From Stenopsyche tienmushanensis (lineage: Eukaryota > Arthropoda > Insecta > Trichoptera > Stenopsychidae), in NCBI GenBank assembly GCA_008973525.1, contig WACJ01000081.1, positions 930,001 through 994,000 of the forward strand: a stretch of DNA of 64,000 nt, in the 5' to 3' direction. Positions 1 through 11,643 of this stretch are shown in pieces; within the stretch, counting starts at the first letter, position 1; each line of letters opens with the position of its first letter. The notes below the pieces were generated by a model. The model had not been told where the DNA came from, did no database searches, and saw nothing but the letters and a program-made list of their open reading frames with translations. The position numbers were made by a program, and so were the translations under genes.

Positions 1-984
1 ATGAAAATAACCCCTACAACAATAATGTAAATTTTCGAAACTAATTTTAATTAGCATTTATACGAAAGTTTTCATTAAAATAATGAAGCTTTTCTTAAAA
101 AGACAACGCTTTGAGTTTAAAATTGATATAAGCTTTGGGGTTTTAACTTCATATTTATTTTAGTAAAATCCAGATTTTTCACAAGAAATGGTTATTTGTT
201 TATTCATCTTTAAAGCCCCGAATGAATTTGCAACTAAATTTAATTTCGTTATTTGGAACAACGTGTGCTGAAATTTCGCTGAAGTGTCCAAATATTTTCA
301 AAGAATGAGAGTGATAGATCAAAAAACCTCAATGCGAATCCCCAAGTCAAAAGTTTTTTAATAAAAAGATGTTCGGTTGAACGAGATTACATCGCGAATT
401 TCCCGTTTCTTTCTTAAATAAACAAATATACGAAGAGACGCTTTGATGCTTGTCAAGATGTCGCTTTCAGGTCATGGAGGAATATGCAAAAAGCCCAACG
501 GAGGTTGAAAGGCTTTTAATGTTCTCGGGGAGGAAGGTTTTTTTTAAGACTTCTTATTGACACACCATCCAATATCGATGCTTTTCAAAAGTAGTCATTA
601 TTTACCTTAAAAGTTTTTCGCGCAGAGGTTGATTCAATGCCGTGGCTGCTTTCAGAAACGCTTCCCTCTCGGGGAAACTCTTAATTGAGATGAAATGTGT
701 CATGGTGATAAGTAATTATCTTCATAAATTTCATCACACATATATATAATATCGGTATACGTTGGGGTCGCTGAATCGAATCAACAAAAGGTCCTTACTG
801 TGGTCCTTGTACTTTTAGGAACAAATATTTTGATCAATTTATATCAAAGTTCTCAGAAATGTTTATTTACAAGCATAATGAAGACATTAATATTTACAAT
901 TCAAATTAATGGCATTTGTCTAAATGCTTGCCGAAAACGAGCTATATAACGACCTTTCACAATACGAACTGCTTGCCATGTATT
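1..984. other. AT-rich non-coding stretch
   Basis: I see no coding region, RNA gene or repeat family that I can name here. It is AT-rich with slightly GC-richer patches around 470-540 and 640-690. It ends at the TTAA that borders the piggyBac-like element. Confidence 0.6.
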
Positions 985-1069
985 TTAACCCTTTGCACTC
1001 GAGATCCTTTTTCGCGCGGCAAACTAGCAACTCGAGACGTTTCGCAACAAATTTCTTTCATTAAAATCA

Positions 1070-1249
1070 TCACACACACAAATTAACGTATAAAACTATA
1101 GTATTATAATAATATGTACATGGTTTGATTACGTTTCCGGCTTTGTTTTTTTGGGAACACATTTTGCAATACTTCCTAACTCCTGTTAGAATATTATGCA
1201 GCTTTCCATTCAAGCAGATATCTTCAGAATCAGAGGCAGAATCGAAGTT
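1070..1249 (-). pseudogene. piggyBac transposase C-terminal relic (cysteine-rich domain)
   Basis: A 59-codon minus-strand frame runs from 1249 to a TGA at 1070-1072. It reads an acidic stretch DSASDSEDI, then NGKLHNILTGVRKYCKMCSQKNK in two parts: NGKLHNIL and RKYCKMCSQKNK, followed by a region with spaced Tyr and Cys residues. A basic segment with CxxC, placed at the very C-terminus just inside the terminal repeat, fits the cysteine-rich domain that piggyBac transposases use to bind their ends. The expected second group of Cys/His residues is mostly replaced (only two later Cys remain), and the catalytic domain is absent, so this copy is dead. The assignment rests on the motif plus the TTAA-flanked inverted ends around it. 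Confidence 0.6.
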
Positions 1250-1371
1250 TGATCACGTTGCTGGCAATAATCTTCAATCAGTTGGTGGACTAAAGTTTTC
1301 ACATTTTTACACGAATTTATCGGACAAATTTCTAAACCCCAGAAACACAGTTTACGCCCCCATTCCAGCGA

Positions 1372-2375
1372 TTTTTTTTTTAAAACAGTACGTTGAGGCT
1401 TACTATTTTTTTTGTTTGCGAAGGGGGGAATCTTCAAAAGATACCACCATTCTGTTGGTAGTGTGGGATTTTTACCCGCTAAGCCCCCTCCTCTTCGACT
1501 GCCACCCGGTTCCTAATTAAGTATTGCGCAAGAGTGGCAGCGATGTCTCCCTCGCGGGCTCTCCATGTGTCCCCTTCTAGATGTCACTCTACTGCTAAAG
1601 CGCACGTCGTATATTTGCACCACGCATTCCACGTAGGGCGAGCTGATTCCCAGCTCCTCCCGTAGGATGTCCCTTTCGGTGCTCCATGCTGGGCAGACAA
1701 ACATCGTGTGTGCAGCATCATCGTACTCCGCTCCGCAGTGGTGGCACTCCGGGCCGATCTCTTTGCCTATTTTGTAGGTAGCTACCAAAACAACCGTGCC
1801 CGGTGAGGACTTGGGTCAAGTGGTAGCACAGTTGACCGAGCTTTCTGTCTAGCCAGGTTCTCAGGTTCGGTATTAGCTCGTGCGTCCACCGATCTTTAGC
1901 GGAGTTGTCCCATCGGGACTGCCACGCCGCCATAGTACTTTGCTTAGCGTTTTTCTTGTCTTCACCTTTTTGTATTATTGTCTGTCTCTCGTAAGCGATC
2001 AGGTCGATTGGCGGTATGGCAGTCAGTACCAGGACGGCGCCTTCCGACACTGTGCAATATGCAGCAGCCACTCTGATTGCGCTCCTTCTCTGGACTTTCG
2101 CCATGTTGAGCCTGGCCCTTTCGATTTGTAGTGGTTCGGCCCATATCGGCGCGTCCTACAACAGTATCGAGTGTACTGCCTCGTTGTAGAGTCGCCTCCT
2201 GTTTTTTTTTGGGCCACCAGTGTTGGGTATCAACCTGGCCAGTTTCTCAGCGATGCTGGCCGCCTTCTCCTTGTGGATGACGAATCGGAGCGTGTCATCA
2301 ATCTCCACCCCCAAATACCGAATGGATCTTGAGTATTTAATCTCGCAACCCCCGATCGTCAAGCTTTCTGTGTAT
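1372..2375 (-). mobile_element. R1-clade non-LTR retrotransposon, 5'-truncated, nested in piggyBac
   Basis: The minus strand carries the end of an R1-type ORF2, a short GC-rich 3' region, and a run of ten A residues (T-run at 1372-1381) that probably marks the 3' end. The 5' end falls inside the reverse transcriptase gene near 2375, the usual 5' truncation from incomplete reverse transcription. Both sides are piggyBac sequence, so the insertion is younger than the piggyBac copy. It is clearly GC-richer than its surroundings. I could not identify a target-site duplication by eye. Confidence 0.75.
1470..2375 (-). pseudogene. R1-clade ORF2 C-terminal part (end of reverse transcriptase and zinc knuckle)
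   Basis: Read from 2375 downwards the frame gives IGGCEIKYSRSIRYLGVEID, then LARLIPNTGGPKKNRRRLY, a TAG just before DAPIWAE (usually YGAPIWAE), then a long stretch ending RKLGQLCYHLTQVLTGHGCF. After a frameshift near 1790 the frame reads KIGKEIGPECHHCG and the knuckle CHHCGAEYDDAAHTMFVC (C-x2-C-x8-H-x4-C). This order (YLGVEID, PNxGGP, GAPIWAE, TxVLTGHGCF, CCHC) is the C-terminal third of R1-type ORF2 proteins, which copy element RNA into DNA at a nicked target. The endonuclease and the catalytic YADD motif are missing. At least one stop and one to two frameshifts show that it is a pseudogene. Confidence 0.8.
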
Positions 2376-2590
2376 TTATGTAATTTTCTCGTTAAGCAAC
2401 ATTAAATCAAAGACATCTTCACTTGAGCTTATTACATTACTATGCTCCACACACACACAAAAGTTTATGGTTAGTAGTATTTCTACCACGACTGTGAAGC
2501 TCGAAATAGTAAACAGTTATTACCATGCATCGAGTTTACGCATCAAATCATATGATGAGTGAGAGTCACCTCTCGAGTACAAAGTGTTAA

Positions 2591-5500
2591 GCTATATAAT
2601 TCTTATTGATGCAGATTAAATTTATGTAAATATGTGATCAATACTCTTTTTGCCATTCATTATAATGTTTATGTACACAACTACATGCAACAACAATCCA
2701 TGACTAATATCAAATTATAATCAAATTTAACTTTTAATTAGCATGCTTTAACTAATTTTAAAAATCAAAAATAATATATCTAAATTCTTAAATTTTATTG
2801 AAATGGTTATTTTTTGCAGTATGAATTTGAAATAACTCATTGCTAACATTTTTTTAAATGCAATTGAAGGTATTTTGCTTCCTACTTAAGAGTATACTTT
2901 TTTTTCATATTTTAAGAAAATTCATAAAAATAAATACAAAAAAGTGACACCTCTTTGATAAAGTACATTCTCTTTATACAATACAATCGATTTTTATGCT
3001 TATGTTATTTGTGGTGATTAATTTATAATCTTTTTTTGCTTTCTTTCGCGAGAATTTCAAATTTAGTTGTTAAAAAATTGAAACTCATATCTGTGTTAGT
3101 ACAAAATATTATCATAGTGAATATTTTTTGATCTTCCATTGTAAAAATTCAGATCCAAGGCCCAAGCTCCGGAATAAATTCACCTTGGCAATAAATATGT
3201 ATTTCCGACCCATTTTCCCTATTTAGGTTTAATCGGATATCTTGATGCTGAGGAAGTTAACAATGAGGCGATTTATTAAATGGATCATGGTCGTTTATAA
3301 TTGAGAGATGTACAATGGTATAAAATCTGTATTAAATTAAAAAAATATTCAATGTTACCATTCTACCAGATTCACTTATCTCGTTTATACTATATGTGGG
3401 AGGGATTGGGAAATTGCGACATTAAAAACCATCTCCTACTAAGATAATCTTCTGTCGAGGTCGCAATCCCATGACTAAAGCTGTAAGAGTATGGCAAAAA
3501 TAAATGATATTTTATTTTACTGGGACATAAGCCATATTAATGGATACCAAAGTTGAATCATTATTTAACTTTAAAAGTAATAGCTCTGATAAAATCAATA
3601 AACATCTTTTTTTTTCTTCAGACAACATTTGTAGTTCTTGCTTTATTTTTCAAGAAAAAGACACTTTTGTACATCAAAAATGTTCCTTTTCCGCTGTGGA
3701 CTTTCCTCCCTTACTTCCGCTCGGAAGCATTTTCTTATTCATGCTAATGAATTTGTCCTGAAGCATAGCGAATGTACGCAGATTCTTTTATTGCCATAAT
3801 TGTTCTAATGGATATTATTTCCAAGTAATTTATAAGCACTCGGTTCACAGAAGAAAAGTGCCATACCAAATGTATATTCACGTTGACTTTTATACAAAAT
3901 GGCACTTTAGTATAAGAATATAATTAAAGTTCATACATCAGGTGAAAATTGCACTTTGTGTTCCGGTCTTGAACTTCCGGCAGGTGCACCACAACTTTTC
4001 CTACCGTACCTTCCACATCCGATTCCAACGACATTTACAACTTTATTGTCTGCCTTTAGCAACTCAAATAAGTATATTCCAAAGTTATCTATTTCTATTC
4101 GTACGTAAATTTGTTCGCGATTTTGTCGGCTTCCTCGAAAGTTTGCGACTCTCCATTTTATTGTTTTACTTCCTGCAAAAATTTTATGCAAATAGGATAG
4201 AATTTATTTAAGGACTGACATAAAAACCGGTCGGCGTTGATGATACCTCGTACCTTAATCCTTTGCTCCGAATTTATGGTGAATCTTAATTGCTGTAAAT
4301 GTTCAGTAGACGTTATAAAGGTGGACAAGCTAATAGTACGAGCAATTACTCTAGCAAAATCATCTCTTACAGCAGAAGGGTCAAACTTAAGTTTAGGTGG
4401 TTCACAAAAAAATTATTTCCAGCCGCAAGTTTTACATTTCTGTCATTTAAAAAATTATAAAGGTGGTAATAATTTTACAAAATACTATACCATAAAATAT
4501 AGTTCTCAATATAATATATAAAATTTGTGTGTGTTAACATTTAAAAGCTTAAGTAGTATGATATTTAGATTTCCTTGAAGAGTACAATGCTTGGATTCAT
4601 TTTTAGAGCGTTTCCATAGAAGTCTTTAACAAATACAATTCAGAAATTATATCTAATACTAAATTTTAAAAAACCATGTAAAAATAATTGGCAATAGTCC
4701 CATAAAAGGGATAGCTAACAGTCACTCAAGTCAAGTTTTGATATTTATTTAAATACGTAAGAATTAGGCTTAAATGCATTATATTCTGAGACACAATGAA
4801 AAAATATTTATTAATATCACTCGATTCAATATTGGTACATTTTTATTCTGTATAAAATTTATCTTCAACTCTTAATATTTAGTACTCTAAATCTGTATTT
4901 TGACGATGTTTATATAGAAAAGGATACATTTTATTGTCTGGAATGGGTCATCACGTTCCTTGGTCAGAAGATAATGTGTAATCCGTAGCATAAACGACCC
5001 GTCGAAAATGTCTGCTTACCACATGTTGCTAAAATAGTATATTACCTCAAAAAAGGCCTATATACCCTCAGACATAAGTTATTAATTTTCTCATAAGAAA
5101 TTTGCTATTATTTTATAAGCGATTTGTTCGTATTTTGGTTGAAAAAGGCGTATTTATTTGATCCATAAATTTAATTGGATTTTGTAAATCTGTCCCAAAT
5201 TTGGCATTCATATTACCCATAAACTGCATCGTTAGAAGATAAGGAGCATAAAGCAGACGTGGGGGTGTTTTTCGGTCAGCTATTAATAACTATGTATATT
5301 TAAGTATGGTAATTTAGATCTAATCTATTTAAATTCAATAGTTACGACCGAAATCTACTAGAGTTGGATTATTTAAAAAATATCGTATCACATATCGGGG
5401 TTCATTATAGATAATCAATATAATCTCTATGAAATATTGATTTTTCCTTATATAAAATTAAATCTAAAAATATCTTTATAAATTCAACATATCTTAAAGA

Positions 5501-6984
5501 TCTTAGTTCAATAAACCCAAATTCAGTATCATATTCGACCTTCTAAAGATATATTATTCCAGTTTCATTATTTGTTCGTTTCTATCGATCATTCTTCCAG
5601 ATTTATTAGTTGTTCAATGTTTAATATAACGTAAAAACACAATTTTAGTAAGTAAATTATTAATAAAGATCATCAAATTGCAAAATTTGATGATCAAAAA
5701 TTCTTATCAAAATAATAATTTTATTACGAATAGAAAGACGAAATCTTCTCTATATTTCTCAAGCTTTAAAGGGAAAAACGAGATTTTTATTTTCATGTAA
5801 ATCTTCGAATAACATATTTTCAACACTACAGTAACAGCAACGATATTTGAACCTCGATGCAATTTCAAAAGAAATTGGAATATTTCGAAATCCATCCAAC
5901 AGTGCTTCCACCATGCCATCAATTTAAAGTGAGTCATATGCAATGCAACAACATGCTTAAATTCTTATACCATAAGAAAAATGTTATACATTTATATATG
6001 ATAGTTTCTACGATATACTGTAATGACTTTCATTTTACGCCAGATCAAGTGTTACTAATTAGAATTCCTTATAGCAACCAAACCGACAATAAAAGCTGCT
6101 TCATTTTGGTTCGGGCAATCATTCATTATATTTTCAATCGGTTGTATAAATCATTTTGTTATTACTTAAGACAAAAATTGATTTTAGCAATAGAATTCAA
6201 TCGCAATGGGTTGTGTTATACTGGACTGCCTATCGTTTTTCTGAAATTCAATAAAGTACGTATTGTACCATTAATCGCTGTATAGGGCTAAACATATCGC
6301 AGGAAAATATATTTCAACTCTTAATTTATCGTCAACATTGCAATCATATAGTGTTCTATATATAGGCCAATGGGCATATATTGGTTCAATATCTGCATCA
6401 AAAAAAGATTACATTGCGACGTGACTTTATGGCAAGTAATGATATCATTTGTCGAAGAAATAAAAATATATGAGCCTTTTTGGATCATAATTCTATATCG
6501 AGCCCCAAGGCAGGACTTCAAATTCTAAAAAGCTATTAAACACTTAACGTGGAAAAATATCATGGTTTTTGAGCATTAAATTAAAACTATCATTTATTCA
6601 GATGATTGTATCGAAGAATGTTAATTATGATGCATCTATGATTGTTGTTTTTCTTAGAAGGCTGTAAAAACTACTCAAGTATTGATAAGAGCTTCATTTA
6701 GTATCGAGTCCAGTATCCCCTTTTCTTCATAATAATAGAGTATACATTTTGATACAAATACATTTAAATTTAATGTATTATGTATGGTAAAGGATAAAGT
6801 GGGTCATATATTGTACGGGTTAATTCAAAACGACCCATATTTATAAGGTTCAGTGTGTAACGATAAAGGAATTGAAACAAGACAATTAACGTAAAAAATA
6901 AGGCTTTAGGCGCATTTTGCGCGACTCTTCGCGAATTTTACGAGCTCATTGTGACGTTGTGAAATTTAATGTCTGTATTAAATA
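2591..6984. other. AT-rich non-coding stretch
   Basis: No coding region I can support. The longest open frame in the window (142 codons, 5857-6285, plus strand) lies here, but it has no recognisable domain and its composition (Ile, Leu, Tyr, Asn, Phe) is that expected of translated AT-rich DNA. A perfect 12-bp inverted repeat occurs at 5668-5695. The words around 3150-3290 are slightly richer in GC. Confidence 0.55.
5668..5695. repeat. Perfect 12-bp inverted repeat with 4-nt loop
   Basis: GATCATCAAATT (5668-5679), loop GCAA, and AATTTGATGATC (5684-5695) are exact reverse complements. It could form a short hairpin in either strand's transcript. No terminator, gene or element end is visible next to it, so its role is unknown. 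Confidence 0.8.
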
Positions 6985-7445
6985 TAATAACATATAATTT
7001 GGGCTGTTTCCTTTGTGTATGGACGTGTATGCTAGGAGCAATGCTAATAAAGCGCCGAGAGTACAAACAGATATTTCGCCGGCGTTTTTAACCGTAGCAG
7101 TTTATAACGGCTCTTTGTGTTCCAAGTTGGAAACAACAAGATCATAAGACCGGAATGTCCGTCCATTTGGTTTAATATTGCTAACAACATGTGCCGGGGA
7201 TGCGAACCGCCCCGTGGGGGCTGGGGGTGGCACGAAAATCCTGGCTTTGTGCCCGCACCCGCGGGCTAAAAATTACCAGTCATTCGTTCACGCATAATGA
7301 AATCCGCCGGTTAAATATCTGACACCAAATTTCATTAGGACGAATCCGTTTGATGTTCAATGAAATCTTTATGTCGGCCATTCGTTTCTTTTGTGGCGTC
7401 TTCGATGCCAAATTAATTAGGGTTGCACGAGGATTCAAATAGCAT
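6985..7445. other. GC-richer non-coding island
   Basis: A patch with clearly higher GC than both flanks, including a G-rich run around 7195-7265 (GGGGATGCGAACCGCCCCG and a following GGGGGCTGGGGGTGG). No open frame of note spans it. It also holds AT-rich homeodomain-type words such as AAATTAATTAGGG near 7410. A conserved regulatory element is possible; this is inference only. Confidence 0.35.
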
Positions 7446-10400
7446 TGGTTGTTTGGCGATAATTTGCTTGTTTGATGTTTCTCGTCATATATTATCGTTA
7501 GGAATTTGCAAAAGCATATGAATTAGAAATATTTATGATTTCATAATAGACAATTTCCTTTAAGAGAACTTTCCAGGGGTGAGGATTTTTCATATCAAAA
7601 TGTTATACTATATTCCATTTCTACAACGCTTATCTAGGATAATGCTACAAAAATAATTGAATATTTTTGATACGTTTGAGAGAGAGTTTTTATAATTTAT
7701 TTCAAACAGAATTTCATATATTTTCATAAGTACGACTTTTTTACATAGTATTAATTCAAACCCGAACCTTAACATTGAATCCAGAATCAAATTTACTATG
7801 CTAATAGTAAGCATATTACATAAAATCCTTTTCCGAAACATATTTAGGTGAATATAATAATGATAATACATTTAAAATAATATGAAACGTATCCTTATTT
7901 AAATTTTTATTTGAAAAAATATTGTTTAAAACTTATTTTCCTACAATCAGTTTGTATCGTGACACGGTTCAAGAAACACATTTTTTACGCAAGAAAACTT
8001 TATAACGAGTGTCTTTTATTATATATGGCAATGAATAAGGTCCTTCTGTAATTATGGCAAAATATTAACCCACATGATGATTCTGAATTACTTGATTTAG
8101 TTTTAACTATTATATATTGACCATATCCTGCAAAATTGACGCAAGAAAAAAATAATAGAATTTAGACTTCGTCTATCCCATTCATTAATATCTTACCTTC
8201 TAGCATTAGCTCTTTCTGACTTTCATTCGTATGAATAGAATACTTATTACGAAAACTCGTGGCAAAAAATGTTAGATAGGTTACATAAATAATTTTATAG
8301 ATTTGCTATAAGTAATAACGTATTTAAGATAATGTTTTGGAAACGATAAAAATAATTGATTACTTTCCGGTTTCCGATTCCCTTTAAATATTTAATTCCA
8401 TTTTTGATATTATTTCAGTAAGATATATAGTTCTGCTAGCTATCGTATTATAACATATGATATAAATATAAAACTATAGCTCTTAGTAAAATTATAGCAC
8501 TATCACCAGAATTGGGCAGACTGAAAAATTGATAAAACTAAAGCAAATAAAATTTGAATCACTCATAAAAAGTTTGAATCTCTAGGGCAGAATAAATTCG
8601 TCAACTGTTGAATAATTTTGATTTAAGTGTTATTTGGACATTATCTAAAAGTTTTTGAGTGCAAAAATAAATATCGAACTTCAAACTTATTTAGTTTATT
8701 AAACGTTATAACGAACCAAAATAAATTATTAACAACGATTAAATTTACATTTTTCATACATTAATCGTATCGCTACTGAAGCTGTTTTATACCTATGTGT
8801 TAGATGAGAAACATACAATTTTAGAGATAACTTTACAAGTGCTTAGCTCCATTTAGTAATAACGAATACCTTGCAGGATATTAATACGCGATGATTTTGA
8901 TCATCATTTATTCAATTAATATATTTTCCTTAAATAATATTTTAGTTTGGATACATTTTGAGCCAAAACTAGTTTAAATAATATGTTTTGTTAAGCAAAA
9001 ATGCTTAATATGGACCGCATATTTGGATAATTCATTTTTAAAACAACTATAAATATTCAATACAAAGCCTCAGATACGAGCAAACGATAATTCTGTCAAA
9101 TTCAAATATTTTTGTTGAATCCTATTTAAATAATATTTCCTTTTAGCATTATGAGATGGATTTTTTGCGCTATTTTTAAAACATCTTACAATATTAAATG
9201 TGCGAAAAAAATACTTTGAATCGCTAGAATCGAATTGTCCGAATAGCATCCTATTCATAAAATACAGAAAAACGATCTCGGTTATGTCTTCTGCATCATT
9301 GAATCTTTTCGTCGGACGATAGATCCTTCGTTTCACCCCGGCTGAAAGAAATTTTCCAACGTCTCATCCCATACATGTAAATCTTCCTTTTCTATGCAAA
9401 AAAAACTTATTTAATGCCCTTTATTGTCGGAACCATCATTTCACGTCAAGGGATGATATTTTTTTCTTGGCTAACAACCATTATCACAAACGTACGGTCG
9501 GCCTTGCGAATAAGCACACCGACTTCATTAAACTTGCGTATATTTATGCAAATAATACGTACATTTTCATATACGTTGAGGAATAATGTCGAGAATTGGC
9601 AACGATTTCATTAGCGTTGCATATTTGTAAATGTTCTGTTTAACAACGTATATGACCTAGCAATGAATTCCATTATGAGTTTATTCAGAGCGAAATTTTG
9701 CGCGGTTGTAATGTATAATAAAAAATAGGGATGTCAAAAGAATCAATGTCAAAGAATGTTTTGTAACATTTTAATATGATATCCATGTATTTATGTACTC
9801 AATTGATATTGAATATATAAAGCAACCCACAAAACATCAGAGTTATTATAAAGATTCAATGTTTTTCTAAAATCATAATTGTTTGAATGTCGATTGAACT
9901 ACATTAATGTATCAAAGTATGAATGAGAGGGTGCAAAGTGCAGCCTTGTAATGGGACCCACGGCCGCGGGGAGACAATGCCTTCCCATGGCCAAGACGAT
10001 CGGTCAGATTCCAAGACTTAAATGGAAAATCTTTTAAGACTCCTCAGGCTATACTTACGAGTTAACATAAAATGATAATCAATGGAGACTGACTAAACTA
10101 AAACTGATTTACTCCGGATATCCACGCTTATTTCATACCCGACCTACCTTAATATTTTTTAGATTGTTCTTGTAACTTTACATTCGCTCCAAATTACGTA
10201 CCAATCTTAGGAATGTTCAATTGTCATGAGAAACGGATATCCATTTACGTCAAATGCAGATCTGTCGTAGAAATATTAGATTTTTTCCTTTTAGACTACC
10301 TCAAGAAAATAGGAAATTTTAAAGCTCATGGTTATGCATAGCGTCTTCTATTTTCACAAGACTGCTTGCATTTTTCCGGCATATCTCCCATACAGTGTTA

Positions 10401-11058
10401 TGAAAATTATTATTTTTTTACATCGTGTGATAACTGAGCACAATACATGAGTTAATATTAATTTTATGTTTATAAAAATATACTGACTTCGTATAAATAC
10501 AACCCCTGATCTAATCCCTTTACCAGTGCTACATACTTAGGAAAGTTCTACGGTATATTTAGTGGGATGTGCGCCAAATTATTCATTTTGGATTAATAAA
10601 ACTTAGTGGAACGATTATTACAGATGTTTATTGTTGAAAGTTAGAGGAACTCAAACAAGGGTAGAAAATGCTTTAATGTTGAAAGGTCACTTTTATGTAT
10701 CTGTAATTAAAGGGCGAATTTAAGAAACATGTATAAATATAAATTTGTGTTAATAAAATGAATTATTCTTAAAAATTCAGATTAAATCAAATAATCTTAA
10801 ATTAAATCAATAGTCTGTAAACCTGATGATCTTAAATGTGAAAACTTATCATGATAATGCACACTCGTACGCAAATAGAATTACTCAGAGGGAAAATCAA
10901 GTTTTTATGACGACAAATTATCATTATTTCAGATACAACATGTTCAATCATGGTTGATACTAATTCGTTATTATAAAATAAACATCATTGCTCATATGAT
11001 ATATTTATATTGCATAATTTAAAAAAAATGTTATATATAAAATGTTAAAAAACCATAA
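7446..11058. other. AT-rich non-coding stretch
   Basis: No recognisable gene, RNA or transposon domain. A short GC-richer patch at about 9930-10010 contains GACCCACGGCCGCGGGGAG; it has no coding signal. The open frames at 7608-7871, 9070-9336 and 9414-9614 show no domain. Confidence 0.55.
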
Positions 11059-11643
11059 TTTGGAGGTATCGTCATCAGATATTTAAATACTAGTTCGAGT
11101 TGATGACCGCGTGAGCCTCCATTTTCGTATAATATCATCAATGTGACTGACAAATTTCCCTTTTGCTGAGACACAGACTTAAACTCGCAAAATTCCCGAT
11201 TTCCCGATAAATTATTTATTTCCGTCGCTGCAGATGAATATTTATGTACTATAATACTTCGATGTGATTCGTAATTATATCACGGAGGAATACAAACATT
11301 CTGAATCCCGTATCTATTATATTTCATATTGATAATCCCATTATTAGATTCGATGTGTAGTAAATACATCACCGGTGTAGGGAAAGGTTAATATAACAAT
11401 TTGAGAAAACGCATATGTACTCTTTATATGTATACATAGATTAGACAGTTACTGCCCCTAGGCGTCGTCTAAGCTCGCCCATTAGTAGTTACCCCACTGT
11501 TTCTATGCGCCTTCATCGTGCTGGTGAGGTGTACGATTTCTTAGATAAAAATTTCAATCTCGTTTTCTTCGGGATTACGTTTAAAAATCCCGGGATTCAT
11601 GAGCACCTAAAAATGTCCGAGATCCCGGGATTGGATTCCCTAG
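11059..11643 (-). mobile_element. hAT-like element, end fragment (copy 1, minus orientation)
   Basis: The reverse complement begins CTAGGGAATCCAATCCCGGG at 11643 and continues for about 585 bp parallel to the first part of the element at 18452-19378, with the same order of words (AGGTGCTCAT, CTAGGGGCAGTAACTGTCTA, GATGTATTTACTACA, TTTAAATATCTGATGA). Subterminal ATCCCGGGAT repeats next to a TAGGG-type end are a known pattern in hAT families. Homology stops at 11059, just before the place where copy 2 goes into its transposase C-terminus, so this copy lacks coding sequence and the other end. Confidence 0.7.

Larger units (their letters stand above)
985..2590 (-). mobile_element. piggyBac-like element, TTAA-flanked, split by an R1 insertion
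   Basis: Both ends are visible. The left border is TTAA (985-988) followed by CCCTTTGCACTCGAG (989-1003). The right border is CTCGAGTACAAAGTG (2572-2586) followed by TTAA (2587-2590). The reverse complement of the right end matches the left end at 13 of 15 bases. A duplicated TTAA target and CCCTTTG-type ends are characteristic of piggyBac elements. A relic of the transposase C-terminus lies inside on the minus strand (1070-1249), so the left end is the 3' end. The middle, about 1372-2375, is an R1-clade retrotransposon. Without it only about 600 bp of piggyBac sequence remains, so most of the transposase gene was lost. The (AC)n tract at 2448-2459 lies in the right part. Confidence 0.8.

Noticed and set aside
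1125..1520. 131-codon plus-strand frame
   Set aside because: It is the antisense shadow of the piggyBac and R1 relics on the minus strand.
2448..2459. (AC)n tract as a possible target for a Waldo-type R1 element
   Set aside because: The tract is separated from the R1 5' edge, and the 3' junction at 1372 has no AC repeat.
5857..6285. Longest open frame of the window (142 codons, plus strand)
   Set aside because: Composition is typical of translated AT-rich DNA, with no domain, no signal and no GC shift. Frames of this length are expected occasionally by chance.
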